64,000 bases of DNA, from contig JABMCL010002049.1 of the NCBI GenBank assembly GCA_018857735.1, positions 320,001 through 384,000 of the forward strand, read 5' to 3'. The position numbers and the translations under genes are program-made. The DNA comes from Alviniconcha marisindica. Taxonomy: Eukaryota; Mollusca; Gastropoda; Provannidae. Positions 28,994-42,500 of the stretch are shown one piece after another; the stretch's first letter is position 1, and every line of letters starts with the position of its first letter. The notes under the pieces were generated by a model that was not told the DNA's origin, made no database searches, and worked only from the letters and a program-made list of their open reading frames with translations.

Positions 28994-31900
28994 CGTTTAA
29001 ATGCAACACCCAGAGTTCATACATCACATCCCGTGTGTGAACGCAGCTCCCAGTGCTGACAGACTGTACCCAGTGGTTAAATGCCACACCCAGCACTCAT
29101 ATGCCATACCCAGTGTTTTAATGCAATGCCCAGTGTTCATACCTCGCAGTCAGTGTTCATGTGCAACACCTGATCTTTAAACATAACACACTCTGTTCAT
29201 GTCTAAGTGTTGGAATGCATTACCCAGTGTTGAAGCGTGACACAGAACACAGTCTTGTTCAAAAACTGTACCCAGTCTTTAAGCACTATACACCCAGTGT
29301 TAAATGGAAACTGTACCCAGTGTTTAAGCATTATGCACCCAGTGTTGAACTTCAACACTTCATGTTCTAGCACAATAATCAGTGTTTAAAAACCATGCAC
29401 TCTGACCCAGATTATTGAAATGTTCAAACATAATGTTGACTACAGACAACCTGTATTTGATGCGTGATGCACTTGTACTTTAAGCAATATGGGAGGCTTA
29501 AAAATGTTGAAAATGTGGTGATGATTTTTTTGGGGGTTGTATTTTAGCATCAAAGGACAAGTGTTTGCCTTTCTTGTCTGTGATTTGTGGCAGCAGTGAG
29601 TTTTGTTTGTTCCTTCTTTTGTTTTTTATTTTCCCCATGGATTATGAAGGCATGTGATGAAGGTGTTTTGCGCGCAATCATTCCTAGCAAGCCTCCGTTT
29701 TGAACATTTTGGTAGCAGCTTAATGCCAAAGTCATAGCAAGCGTTCTTGTTCTGAGCGGCAGTCAAACCTAGGGATGTCGGAGGACATTATTGACCATCA
29801 GCTGACGGTGCCATCTAGTGCCAAATCACAACATTCTTGGGGGGTGGGAGATGGGGGGTTGTTTTTAATTCCTCATTAATCCCTCTTGGAAATTTGGGTT
29901 GCCTGACCTGGGTAAGGCTACAGCAGCTGCAAGAGCAGCGCTGCCCATTCCTACCAGTGTGTGCAGTAGTTTCGTGTGTCCAGACCATGGTGTGGCTGCC
30001 AGTGTTTGGGATTTGTAACCTACACACAGCTGCTGATGCGTGCGATTACATGCAGGGGCTGTACGAACACTATTATTAGAGAGTCTGCACTGAAAGTTGC
30101 CCCTGGGAGAAAAATCCCTTGATGCACCAGGGAATTGAACCCATGCCACTATTACACCTGGCTTTTCAATCTTCTGGGAAAGCTTATGGATGGCGGAAAA
30201 GCCAGAGCAGCAGTGTAACAGCTTAGTACAATGGCATTCTAAGATCTGAGTAAGTGGCACTGTGAAATCTGACAGGAATAGCACTATGACATCTGACTAG
30301 AGTGATACTGTAACATCTGACTGGAATCACACTTTAGCACTGTAACATTTGAGTGAAAGGGCACTGTGACAAACGTGGTCTCTGCATGACAATGTCTTTC
30401 ACATTGTTGTTGATTTTGTATGTGTTACCACAGGTAAAAAAAAAAAAGAGAAAAGGGAAGGGGAATTGGGGAAATAAAATGTGAAAGGGATTTTTTTCTT
30501 TGTTTCTAGATCACCTGCCATTTCATTTTGAGTCATTTTTTGGTTCGGGGGGAGGGGGGGAGTTGCCTATTTCAGACAGGGCTGTGAACCTGACTGTAAG
30601 ATCCTTTGATTTAATACTGTTAAATGCTAACAATAGTAACATAAACGTAGATCTCCCCACTGTCAAATTGCGTTTAAGATCTGTTTGGGATGGCCTTTAT
30701 TAACAGAAAATTTCAGCTGCATAGGGGTTGGTGGTCACTGTTTATGTTTCATTTTTTCTGTTTTCCTTTATGGTGTTACATTTTGTGTGTGTGTGTGGGG
30801 TTGTTTTTTTGTTTTGTTTTTGGGGGGGGGGTTGTTTCTGTTCTCCAGTTTAGTTGTGCTGCAGTGTTCAACCCAGAATTCATTGCTGCAGTTGTGACAC
30901 TCAACAACGTTAACAACGACAACAACAAATCAGCTTTCTGTTTAATGTTGTTGTTGTTTTTATCTGTGTCATGTTTGTGTTGAATTTTTAAGGGTGCATG
31001 ATAGGCTTGCCTGTTGGGATGCTGCTCTTTTCATTCGTTAAACCAATTTCACGAATTTGATGTTGGCATTGATGTTATTCCCTCCACAGTTGCGGACAAA
31101 TCAGTAAAGGTAACCCATGCGTCCATGACATTTACAGTGCAATTTCAGGAGTTGAAGTTTTTACTTCCTAAGTATTAGTAGAGGAGAGTAACAGGCGAGG
31201 GCAGTTTGAATCTCATGATGCAGTAGCAACATTTGTTTTGTTTTGTTTGTTGCACATTACCACACTTCATGTGCAATTATGTGAGTCTGAATCTTGGATT
31301 CATGTCTGTGATTTGGCACTGCTTTGCATTTTGTTCTCTTGGAGGATTCCATTTTCTATGCAGCAAACGGCTGGACTTTGGTTCTGTTTTGTTCTGACCC
31401 CCACCAGACAGTTGTGAGCGTTATGTCATTTGCAGAGAAACATGTCTGTTTGGGAGTTGTTTTCAAAATGTGTTCGATATTATCTGTGAGCCATTGATCA
31501 AAGGCAACCACATTTTCTGCTTGTAGTGCTGTCGTGTATTTTCAGTTCACAGCAAGATTTTACCACATCAAGAAACTGCGTTAAATTCAGAATCACTAAA
31601 GATGCTGAAGAGTGTTGCATATTTATTGATGAAGAATATAATGGAGTCACAGATTCAATGCCAGAACAGAGTACTGAAGGAAAGGAGAACAAATGCATTT
31701 TCATCCTGAGCATATTAGACTTTGTGTAACTTTGAATTATTATATACATTGTGTGAGCTTGGTATATATATATACTTTTAAGTAGCTGCAGAAACAAAGT
31801 GTCCACAGAAACAAAGTATATCTATCTTGTTTCAAAGGCACTTTATTTATTTGGATGTTTTGAAATGGAACATAATAGATGCATGCTATTGGAAAAGAGC

Positions 31901-32270
31901 CAAGGAAGAGGAACAGAGACAAAATATTTCCTATAATATAATGTGATTAGGCTTTTGGATAGCCATGATTTGCATAAATATACACGGCTTAGCCTTAATG
32001 TGGCTGTAAATAAGAAGGAAAAAACTAGAGTAGATGTGTTTACTTAGTTTGAAAGTCTATTTATTTGGATTGTCATTCTTTCAACGCCCTGAGATGGTAA
32101 CATATTTCATTGTTGTTCAATTATATTTATATACTTATGCAAGCTTCCTTTTGGCTTGTTTTCTGTTTTTTCTTCTGTTGCTCCAGGTGCATCATAATAG
32201 CAAATTTAATGCATCTGTGTTGCTTTAAGAAAAGAAAAATCATTGATTGCTTGCCACTGGGGCTGGGTAT
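28994..32270. other. Non-coding stretch with degenerate repeats
   Basis: 29.0-29.4 kb holds irregular CACCCAGTGTT / TACCCAGTGTTTAA repeats of 25-35 bp. The rest is T-rich with no supportable gene, apart from a SINE-like piece near 30.1 kb. Confidence 0.5.
30050..30180 (-). mobile_element. Truncated tRNA-like SINE copy
   Basis: The - strand has CATGGGTTCAATTCCCTGGT (B-box-like) and the body sequence CTCCCAGGGGCAACTTTCAG. This parallels the SINE at 13.9-14.4 kb (GGGTTCAAATCCC; CTCCAGGGTCGACTTTC). Confidence 0.55.
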
Positions 32271-32275
32271 AACAA

Positions 32276-33155
32276 CTGACTAATTTGTTTTACCCACAGT
32301 TACTTACGCTGTGCCTTTCTTGTTTGACCTATAGCTACTCAAGTTGTACTTTTTTGTTTGTTTGACCTGTGGCTGCTTTAAGTTGTACTTTTTTTGTTTG
32401 CCTAGAAGGCTACTTTAAGTTGTACATTTCTTGTTGGACCTATGGCTACTTGAAGTTGTGCCTTTCTTGTTTGACCTATGGCTACTTTAAGTTGTACATT
32501 CCTTGTTTGACCTATGGCTACTTTAAGTTGTACATTTCTTGTTTGACTTGTAGCTACTTTAAGTTGTGCCTTTCTTGTTTGACCTATAGCTACTTTAATT
32601 TGTACATTCGTTGTTTGACCTATTGCTACTTTAAGTTGTACATTTCTTGTTTGACCTATGGCTACTTTAAGTTGTGCCTTTCTTGTTTGACCTATAGCAA
32701 CTGTAGGTTGATTAATTCTTGTTTGACCTTTGGCTTCATTCAGTTGTAGCCTACTTGTTTGACCCATGGTAACCTGAAGTTGTACATTTGAACATTTCCT
32801 TGCTCTGTGACTGCTTTAAGTTGAACTATTTTTGTTTGATCTGTGGCTACTTTAAGTTATACCTTTCTTGTTTGACCTTTGGGTGTTTTACATGTATTTC
32901 CTTGTTTGACCCATGGTTACTTTGTTGTACATTTTGTTCTCTGGCTGCTTTAAGTTGCATTTTTTCTGTCTAGTCTATGGCTACTTTAAATTATATTTTT
33001 CTTGTTTGACCAATGGCTACATTCAGCTGTACAGTTCATATTTGACCTGTCTACTTTTAGTTGTACTTTTCCAACCTGAATGCTTTAAGTTATACTTGTT
33101 TTGTTTGACCTATTGTCGCTTTAACTTATGCTTTTTTGTTTGACCCTTGAGTCCT
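32276..33155 (+). repeat. 36-bp minisatellite GTTTGACCTATGGCTAC / TTTAAGTTGTACATTTCTT
   Basis: About 24 units; the central ten are nearly identical and the outer ones diverge. The period of 36 keeps frames open on both strands (about 120-residue artefacts). Two further units resume at 33406-33490, beyond an inserted MITE. Confidence 0.93.
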
Positions 33156-33159
33156 TTAA

Positions 33160-33405
33160 AGGAACTGGCCTTCTCAATTCCAGCAAAAAACTATTTTGTT
33201 ATATAGATGACTTGTCATTATTTTAATCTTCTTTTTTTTTTTTAAATATATGGCAAATGTTACAAAAAAGTTACCAATTATGGTGAGGTAAAACTAGCTT
33301 CAGGTTTAAATGCTTTCTTATTTTTACTGTGGATCACTTTCTTTTCAGCTGTTCCAAGCATTTAAGAAGCTATTTTTGATTTGAATATGAGAAAGCTAGT
33401 TCCTT
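33160..33405. mobile_element. MITE inserted in a TTAA of the 36-bp minisatellite
   Basis: The left end is AGGAACTGGCCTTCTCA and the right end TGAGAAAGCTAGTTCCTT (inverted). TTAA flanks both sides (33156-33159, 33406-33409), and that TTAA belongs to the minisatellite unit (ACTTTAAGTTGTAC). The array continues on the right with TTAAGTTGTACTTC. Confidence 0.75.
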
Positions 33406-33490
33406 TTAAGTTGTACTTCTTTTCTTTTTGACCCATGTACCATTTCAGTTGTACTTGTTTTGTTGTTTGACCCATGACTGCTTTTTCATG

Positions 33491-35510
33491 TTCACTTTCT
33501 GTCTCAGGGGATTTTCAGATTGAGCAACAAAGCATTTTGCCCTTTACTTTGTTTCTTAATACTGTCTTGTAATAAAGTTTCGTTGATATGTAAACTTCAC
33601 CTCATCAGAGAAAATGCAAAGTTTTTATTTCTTCTCACCTTGGTTAATATCTGTGAAGTGGACACATCATGTGTTTTCACAGCCATTTGATGTGGACAAC
33701 TGATTTCTTTTGAAATTTGTTTTTCAACTTGTTTTGTGAATGTAAGTTGTTGTTTTTTAATTGTTGTGTTGCTCAGTATTTTGCAAACGTGCATTAACTC
33801 CTTTACTGCCATTGGTTTTTGGTTTTGGTTTGGTTTTTGAGTTAATGTTGCAACAAACTGGTAGTTAATTAGTGAGATGCTACCGGTATTCATTTTTTTT
33901 TTAGCTAGTCACTTGCCAAACACTGTCCCTTGCCGTGGGTCAGTTGTTTTTTGTTGTTGTTTTTATAACAGTATAGTCAGAATTTGCTTATGCGACCAGC
34001 TAAACAAAACGGTTGGTTGTCTGATTGGCTGTCACTGTGCGTGGGGGGGGGGGGGGGGGGGGTCAGCCCTGGGACCAGACTTTGCATACTGCACAGATCA
34101 GACATGGTTTACTTGAAGGCATTGTATGTGCCTGTCGGGTGAAGCTGGTAAACCATCTGGGCGAAGATTTGACAGAGGAGCAGTAATCGCAGTGCTAAAT
34201 CAGGTGACAACATTTCAACACCAGCTCACAAGTCATGCAGAGTAAAAGAGGCCTCAGCGGTGGCAGGACTGAGTGCAAAAAAGGTTTGGGGCTGAAAATG
34301 GGTACCTGCAAGCCGATCTGACTGCAGCGTGAGTGCTCATACAAGCAGGATTTTTTTACAGGTGTAAACAGTCGATGGAATGATGAAACTAGCCAGCTGG
34401 AAGTAGGCAACAACAAACGAGCCACAGCCAGATATTTCTGTTTTAGTTTTCTCTTCTGATGGTATATCCATGAGGCAGTTGGTGTTGACTCCCTTGCTTT
34501 CTCTCGTGTCCAGAATAATAACATGTAAAAGATACATAAAAGAATTATTACAAGTAAATGACATCCACACACAAAAGAAGAAAAAGCTAGTGACATTGAC
34601 AGAGTCACATACAGGGTACAATAACACAAACATATTCTGCAGATACACTGGGTTACATCAGAACACAGAATCTTTATTTGTCTGTGAATAACATAGAAAT
34701 TTGCTTTACGACTGCATAAAAGATACCATTAAAATAACACACAGTACAATAATCAGCATAGAATAGAAGGAAAAACTCAACATTGAGACAAAGTGGCTGT
34801 AATTAAAGGTTGGCCATTGGACTGGGTTGGTCATTAAGCTGGTTTTGACTATACTGTCTTTGTTACCAATGACAATAAATGAATGGCAGATGCAACAGTT
34901 AATAATGATCGGTGTGCCACAATGTCTCAGGCTTTGGCAAAACTAATTTGTTGTGTACAGATTTGACTCTTTTCATTTTGTCATTGTTGTAATGGTATGT
35001 ACAATTTAAGTTCTTTGTTTTGTTTAGCCAGTAGGTTTTTTAGCCTCTGACTGGTGTTTGTGAGCAAAACTAAGTCTTTGGATGATGTACTTTGCTTCAC
35101 TTAATACATTTCTTTTAAAATATTTTGAAGTACAGTTGCTGTCATTTTAACTTGTGCTTACATAACCTATTGTAATTATCATGAAGTCTATGATGTTCTA
35201 TGTTGCATAAGAAGAGTGAAATTGATGTTGACTTCCTTTGTAGGTTCTTGCATAATCATGATATGGAAATAGATTTTGTTTTCCACTCACAAGTTTGAGG
35301 TTGTTTTCACAGTGTTTGCAGGCACCAGATAACATGCTTTGGAATATAATTATTTTGCTAATACAATGATTGTTCTTGGCAGGAAAAGATGAATCCTTGA
35401 TGGTGATAATGTAGGACCAGCATGTAGATGTATCTGTAATCTCTGGGGTTACTTGATGAATAGAATAACTTGTCAGGACTGCAAATTTCCAGCTTTCTTT
35501 AATCATACCT
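33491..35510. other. AT-rich non-coding stretch
   Basis: AATAAAG at 33571 could be a distal polyadenylation signal. A G22 tract is at 34043. No gene recognised on either strand. Confidence 0.45.
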
Positions 35511-35995
35511 CTTTAGATTACAGTTAGTGATTGTTTGAGATATTCCTATTCATACCTATTTAATTTACAGTTAGTGATCGTTTGAGATATTCTTGTTCAT
35601 ACCAATTTAGATTACAGTTAGTGAACATTTGAGATATTCTTGTTCATACCTGTTTAGATTACAGTTGGTGATTGTTTGAGATATTCTTGAGATATTCTTG
35701 TCTGACTGTACATGCACATTTTCCTTTAATTGTTCCTTCTTAGATCACAATTTTAGTGATCACTTGAGAGTCTTGTCGAACTGTAAATTTATGCTTTCCT
35801 TTATTCATACCTTTTTGGATGATAGTTTGTGATCACTTGAGAGTCTTGTCGAACTGTAAATTTACGCTTTCCTTTATTCATACCTTTTTGGATGATAGTT
35901 TGTGATCACTTGAGAGTCTTGTCGAACTGTAAATTTACGCTTTCCTTTATTCATACCTTTTTGGATGATAGTTTGTGATCACTTGAGACTTTTTG
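35510..35995 (+). repeat. Tandem repeats of about 55 and 73 bp
   Basis: 35510-35690: four units with TTACAGTTAGTGATTGTTTGAG and TTCATACC. 35745-35990: 3.4 nearly identical 73-bp units with GATCACTTGAGAGTCTTGTC and TTTACGCTTTCC. Shared GTGATC-TTTGAGA phrases suggest one family. Confidence 0.85.
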
Positions 35996-36724
35996 TCTGT
36001 AAGAATTTATTCTTTGTTTTTATCCTTTCTTCACTTACAAAATTGAGTAACCTTGTGTGAATCTTTAACTTTTGCTTTACAGGTGTTGGGTAAAGGGCAG
36101 TGGGTGGTGGGGGGTGGGCTGGGGAAGAACATACACAAAACAACTCACGCTCTTCTGTCTTTTAACATAATGTGGTGTGATTTTTTAATATTCTTTTTAG
36201 AGATGTTTGAAGTTCCAGCCAATGGATTTTACCTTTGATATAGCCATGACCTTTTTTTCTTTCTTCCCCTTTTCTGCATGTATTTATTATAATGATGTTA
36301 ACAACAAACCAGGAAGTTAATTAGCACTCCAAAGATGTCACACAAACACAACAGCAAAGACCTGAGTCACCCACGGTAACTCTCACCTGATGTGTGAGTA
36401 AATAAAAGGTATATAAACTACACCAGAGGTGCATCCTTTGCTATTGTGCGTGTGTGACGTCTTCCAAGCGCTAATTAACTCCTTTGTTGATTCTGAACAG
36501 GCAGTCTGGGCCTTGTTCTGTTTCAGATTGTGAAATTAAGAACAATCTGTGATTTTGTGTAAAATGTATACATTGTGATAACACTGTTACTAGGAATTTT
36601 CTTTAACTGTATGTTTTGTTTTTCTCAGATCATGGTCTGTTCCTCATGTTGTGACATTCCTTATTGTTGTTTGCATTAATTCCATTTCGACTGCCGTGAA
36701 CTGATGCGTCCTTCAGTGATGACA

Positions 36725-36885
36725 TATATCTGACATGCCCTCAACTCTACTTTGTGAATATCTGACTTGCCCTCAACTTTTCTTTGTGAATATCTGACAT
36801 GCCCTCAACTCTTCTCTGAGAATATCTGACATGCCCTCAACTTTTCTTTGTGAATATCTGACATGCCCTCAACTCTGTGAATTGT
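36725..36885 (+). repeat. 35-bp repeat TATCTGACATGCCCTCAACT, five units
   Basis: Units alternate CTTTTCTTTGTGAA and CTCTTCTCTGAGAA endings. Confidence 0.85.
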
Positions 36886-37089
36886 GAATGATGCACACTA
36901 GCACCCCAGATAAAAGACAACCCTGATGAGAGATCACCCCAGTGGGACAACCACCCTGCTCTTAATACCTCTGTTTTGCTATTGAAACCTCTTCCATCAT
37001 AGTTCTAAGTAAATGTACCTGTGTAAATGTGAGTGTATCACCATGGCAAGGTGGAAGGATCAACTTCTTTCACAAATGCTGCTGTCCCT

Positions 37090-38432
37090 CATAGGGCTGC
37101 CAGGTGCCTGTGTAGATTCTCCATCCCACTTAGGGCTGCCAGGTGCCTGTACCCCCCTTAGGGCTGCCAGGTGCCTGTACCCGCCTTAGGGCTGCCAGGT
37201 GCCTGTACCCCCCTTAGGGCTGCCAGGTGCCTGTACCCCCCTTAGGGCTGCGGTGCCTGTACCCCCCTTAGGGCTGCCAGGTGCCTGTACCCCCTTAGGG
37301 CTGCCAGGTGCCTGTACCCCCCTTAGGGCTGCCAGGTGCCTGTACCCCCCTGGGCTGCCAGGTGCCTGTACCCCCCTTAGGGCTGCCAGGTGCCTGTACC
37401 CCCCCTAGGGCTGCCAGGTGCCTGTACCCCCCTTAGGGCTGCCAGGTGCCTGTACCCCCCTAGGGCTGCCAGGTGCCTGTACCCCCCTAGGGCTGCCAGG
37501 TGCCTGTACCCCCCTAGGGCTGCCAGGTGCCTGTACCCCCCTAGGGCTGCGGTGCCTGTACCCCCCTTAGGGCTGCCAGGTGCCTGTACCCCCCTTAGGG
37601 CTGCCAGGTGCCTGTACCCCCCTTAGGGCTGCCAGGTGCCTGTACCCCCCTTAGGGCTGCCAGGTGCCTGTACCCCCCTTAGGGCTGCCAGGTGCCTGTA
37701 CCCCCCTTAGGGCTGCCAGGTGCCTGTACCCCCCTTAGGGCTGCCAGGTGCCTGTACCCCCCTTAGGGCTGCCAGGTGCCTGTACCCCCTCAGGGCTGCC
37801 AGGTGCCTGTACCCCCCTCAGGGCTGCCAGGTGCCTGTACCCGCCTTAGGGCTGCCAGGTGCCTGTACCCCCTTAGGGCTGCCAGGTGCCTGTACCCCCC
37901 TTAGGGCTGTCAGGTGCCTGTACCCCCCTTAGGGCTGCGGTGCCTGTACCCCCTTAGGGTGAGGTGCCTGTACCCCCTTAGGGCTGCCGGTGCCTGTACC
38001 CCCCTTAGGGCTGCCAGGTGCCTGTACCCCCCTTAGGGCTGTTGGGTGCCTGTACCCCCCTTAGGGCTGTCGGGTGCCTGTACCCCCCTTAGGGCTGCCA
38101 GGTGCCTGTACCCCCCTAGGGCTGTTGGGTGCCTGTACCCCCCTTAGGGCTGTCGGGTGCCTGTACCCCCCTTAGGGCTGCCAGGTGCCTGTACCCCCCT
38201 TAGGGCTGTTGGGTGCCTGTACCCCCCTTAGGGCTGTCGGGTGCCTGTACCCCCCTTAGGGCTGCCAGGTGCCTGTACCCCCACAGGGCTGTTGCTGTAC
38301 CCCTGGGGTGCCAGGTGCCTGTACCCCCCTTAGGGCTGTTGGGTGCCTGTACCCCCCTTAGGGCTGCCAGGTGCCTGTACCCCCCTTAGGGCTGTTGGGT
38401 GCCTGTACCCCCCTTAGGGCTGCCAGGTGCCT
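37090..38432 (+). repeat. 28-bp GC-rich minisatellite, about 46 units
   Basis: The unit is TTAGGGCTGCCAGGTGCC plus TGTACCCCCC, varying in the C-tract (5-7) and in CCAGG/TTGGG/TCGGG. From about 38.03 to 38.28 kb, variants TTGGG, TCGGG and CCAGG cycle three times, a higher-order repeat of about 86 bp. Translations are artefacts. Confidence 0.95.
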
Positions 38433-39834
38433 GGTCAGATTCTCTGTCAGGGGCAGGTCCCCATGCCGGGTGGTCCTCTGTAGTGTGCTCTGGGGCCGGG
38501 CAAAGCTTGAAAGATCATCACTGGTCATTAGAGCGGTGTTGCATGAGCACATTTTTGACCGTTCTACTCGAATCTTGTAGAACCGGTGTGCATTCAAGTG
38601 AACCTCATTCCCACCCCCGCGTTAAGACTACTTCTACTCAATTTTTATGGTGGTCTTTAAAGGGGAGTCCACTGTACTGGCGTAGACATTTTCCTTCTTG
38701 GGGTGGACTTGGAGCAGGAATGTTAATTCATGGAGTTTTGGTGGTGGGAACTCATTTCATTTCAGTGGATTTGCCATCAAATATAAAGTTGCACTGGGAA
38801 CTTGAGTACTGTGAAAACAATGTTCCTGAATGAAACATGACAGTGAAGCTCCTTTAAATTCAGGCACCAACAATGATTCTTGGACAGAATCTAAAAATGA
38901 CGTTCCTGGTTGGATAATGCAGCTGTGCTGCCCCTTTAAACTGTTAATTGTGAAAGGTTTGATCATGTTTGACAAAAAACACAAAACAAACTTAATGTGT
39001 TGTGTTTTGTCAGCATGGTGGATTCAATGCTATCCAGTACCTCTCTCATTCTGATGCTTCCCAACTGAGTTGGTAATGCGTATCAGCTGCAAATGCTTTC
39101 CACTCTGGGGGGCATTTCAGTGCACATCAGAGTGATGGTAATATTGTGAGACTTGTTGGACTTTCAGAAGTGCCAGGTTTTTCCCCTTTTCAGCATGCGC
39201 TGCCAACAGTTCAGTTTTCAAGATTTTCAGTTTTGCTTGAAATTCACCTCACCGGAAAGTAAGCAATTGACAAATGACTCAATTTTCTTTATATATATAC
39301 ACATGAGAGTTTTTAAATGTTGGTTGTTTTCTGAAATTATGTTGTTCTGAAGTTTTCCGGATAATGATTTTTAAGCTTAAACTAAAGGAAATAGACTCAG
39401 GTGAAATTGTCAACATCCACAACCACAACATTACAAACAAGACAATGCCTTTTCGGCAGACTTAACACTTTGTTGAACTATAGTGCTGAGCTTTCTGTGA
39501 GATGTATGCTGGTGTAAACTGTAAGTGAGATGTATGCTGGTGTAAACTGTAAACTGTTTCATTTGAAGTTCCCATGACAGAGTTTGGTGTTTTTCATACG
39601 CAGGTCATGTTATGTTGCCATAACTAATGAAGCACACCAGTGCATGTGTACTACAGTCGGGTATGCAAATATATGTGTTCACTGTGTTACCTGCTATATT
39701 GTGAGAATTGCCCTATGTCACCATACTGGCCTTGTAATTTCTCCTACGCAGTAGTTAGGTTTCCTGGACATACACAGTTGTATTTTGTGTGAAGAAATTT
39801 ATTATTTTCTTTAAATGCATAGCTCCCCGCGCGC

Positions 39835-39869
<35 letters not shown>

Positions 39870-40330
39870 TGCATGTGTGCACGTGTGTGACTTTTTTTGT
39901 TTGTTTCTTGTTGTGTGGTGTTTCATTTAATTTTTATTTCTTTTGTTTTTTTCTTCTCACCTTTATGTAAACAAAATGTCTTAAGTGGTCTCTCTATGTT
40001 AGGTGTAGCACCTTTGCTATTTTCGTGTCAGACGAGACATATTTAACGTAAATGGAAGCTAACCCCAACAGTATCACAATATATATATTGATACTGTGGG
40101 GGTGAGCTTCCATTTGCATGGCTATGAAAACAGCAGATAATTATTGAGCAAGTGGAAAATGATTGTGCTTAATTCCATTTCTGCAGGCACTGATACAGAA
40201 ACAGCATATGGTTACAGAAACGAGTTTGTGACACATAGGGCATTTGTGTAATGCAGCAGACCTTGGTTGTATTTGTAGGCTGGTCTGTACGTGTTGGACA
40301 GAAGTCATTTGCAGCTCAGACCATGTCACA
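38433..40330. other. Non-coding stretch, possible TTTAAAGGGG element
   Basis: Two opposed TTTAAAGGGG / CCCCTTTAAA motifs at about 38656 and 38931 could mark another TTAA-type MITE, but the inner termini match poorly. No gene seen. Confidence 0.4.
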
Positions 40331-40335
40331 TACAA

Positions 40336-40745
40336 TCGCAGCACAGAGCATGTCACATATGATCAGTCTTGAGTCCTACACACTTGATATTGTTAAGTTA
40401 ACCCTTTCCCTGCCAAAGAGTTGGAACTGCTGGGTCTGATTCCTTCAGAAAATGGTCTCAAAAAGCAGTTTCGCAGCACAAAGCATGTCACATTCAATCG
40501 CAGCACAGAGCATGTCACATACAATCGCAGCACTGAGCATGTCACATACAATTGCAGCACAGAGCATGTCACATACAATCGCAGCACAGAGCATGTCACA
40601 TACAATCACAGCACTGAGCATGTCACATATGATCAGTCTTGAGTCCTACACACTTGGTATTGCTAAGTTAACCCTTTCCCTGCCAAAGAGTTGGAACTGC
40701 AGGGTCTGATTCCTTCAGAAAATGGTCTCAAAAAGCAGTTTAGCA
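40336..40745 (+). repeat. Direct duplication plus 24-bp array GCATGTCACATACAATCGCA
   Basis: The segment from GAGCATGTCACATATGATCAG through AATGGTCTCAAAAAGCAG occurs twice (about 40348-40470 and 40616-40740), differing at a few bases. Between them lie six 24-bp units. Amplification of one unit within a larger duplication explains both. Confidence 0.85.
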
Positions 40746-40998
40746 AGCCAGAAACGTTCATTTGGAGATGTCTGCTCTATGTGAGAAGGCACAGAAATTG
40801 TTCATTCAAGCAGGATGTCATGTGACATAAAATAATCGAATGGGAAATGCTTTTCCTAGGATGTCATATGGTATCCAAAGGGCAGGGAAAGAGTTAAAAA
40901 GAACCAGATTTTTGGAAACATGTCTTGTCCAGTAGGTAGAAGAGATCGAAATGAAAACTTGGAATTGGGGATTTTGTTTCATAGGTGCCCTCTTTAGT

Positions 40999-41003
40999 GG
41001 TGG

Positions 41004-41041
<38 letters not shown>

Positions 41042-41058
41042 GTGTGTGTGTGTGTTTG
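40999..41058. repeat. (TG)n microsatellite
   Basis: Nearly pure TG repeat. Confidence 0.95.
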
Positions 41059-41514
41059 AAAAAATATGATTAGAACCTAGATTTTCTTTGGTGATGATCA
41101 GTGGAGACTGAATATGCAAAACATTGTCAAGTGTCACAGCTGGTCTGACCTACCTGTGGCCTCTTTGATCTTTCTTGTTCCTTGGGTGATGTCAGCTGAC
41201 TCAGCTCTTGTACCGAAGTTCAAAGAGCTAGCAGCATGTGACAGGCCAACCATGACACCCAAGTTTTTGTTTTTGTTGTTGTTGTTTTACATCCAGTGCT
41301 TATTGTCACTCACAAAAACTCAGTTAAATTCAGTATAAGATCAATGGGGCACTGTGAAACAAAGTCCTTAACTTCAAGTCTGATGTCTTCTGCCTGCAGG
41401 CAGAAACATACTTTGAGAGGACTAGTTTCCTTAATGCGCGTAACCCAATTTTTCCAACATATTGTCATTCACAGTGCTTTTGCTAGTGTCCACAGTGTCC
41501 TCGCTGTGATAATG

Positions 41515-42500
41515 TGACATGCTCATCATGCTGCTCCTAGTGTAATGCAGTTTGCCTTTACAATATGCATAGCACCCTTCCTAATGTAATGCAAAACCTT
41601 TTTTCGACTGTCAATTTTTACAGTCTGCTCTATGTGTAATGCAATTCAACATGTTCATATTGTGTGCTTCCTAGTGTAACGCAATGTGTCTTCTGTACTG
41701 TGTTCACGCTGCCGTTCCTAGTGTTTCGCAGTCTTTGTTCACTGCTATATTCACAGTGCACTTCCTCGGTGTAATGCAATGTGTCTTGTGTACCATATTC
41801 ACACTGGCCTTCCTAGTGTAACACAGTGTGTCTTCTGTACCATGTTCACACTGCCCTTCCTTGTTCTCTGTCATGTTCACAGTACCCACCCTAGTGTAAC
41901 CCAATCTCTCTCCTCTACCACCTTCACAGAGCCCTTCATATTGTAAAATGATCATTGTTCTGTACCATATTCCATGCCCTTCCAAGTGCAGTGCAGTCTT
42001 TGTTCTCCACCGTGTTCACAGAGCCCTTCCTAGTGTAACACAGTCTATGTTCTCCACCATGTTCACAGTGCCCTTCCTAGTGTAACACAGTCTGTGTTCT
42101 CCACCATGTTCACAGTGCCCTTCCTAGTGTAACACAGTCTGTGTTCTCCACCATGTTCACAGTGCCCTTCCTAGTGTAACACAGTCTGTGTTCTCCACCA
42201 TGTTCACAGTGCCCTTCCTAGTGTAACACAGTCTGTGTTCTCTACCATGTTCACAGTGCCTTCCCTAGCATCACATGATGTTTGTTTGCCACTATGCTCA
42301 CAGTGCCCTTCCAACTGTAACGCAATATGTTTTCTCTACCATGTTCACAGTGCCCTTCCTAGTGTAATGCAATCCTTGTTCTGGACCATGTTTACCGAAC
42401 CCTTCTGAATGTAATGCAACCTTTGTTCTATTACCACGTTACAGAGCCATTCCTAGCATTACACAGTGTTTATTCTCTACCATGCTGATAGTATCCTTGC
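41515..42500 (+). repeat. 47-bp minisatellite, central units nearly perfect
   Basis: The unit holds CATGTTCACAGTGCCCTTCC, TAGTGTAACACAGTC and TGTTCTCCAC. Four or five identical units lie at 42000-42250, with progressively diverged units on both sides, a typical core-edge age gradient. Confidence 0.92.

Noticed and set aside
34195..34648. Overlapping 144- and 103-residue - strand frames
   Set aside because: No domain, splice context or composition supporting coding; AT-rich DNA with hydrophobic random frames.
37199..37932. Pro/Ala-rich repeat protein
   Set aside because: Translation of the 28-bp minisatellite; broken repeatedly by 1-2 bp unit indels.
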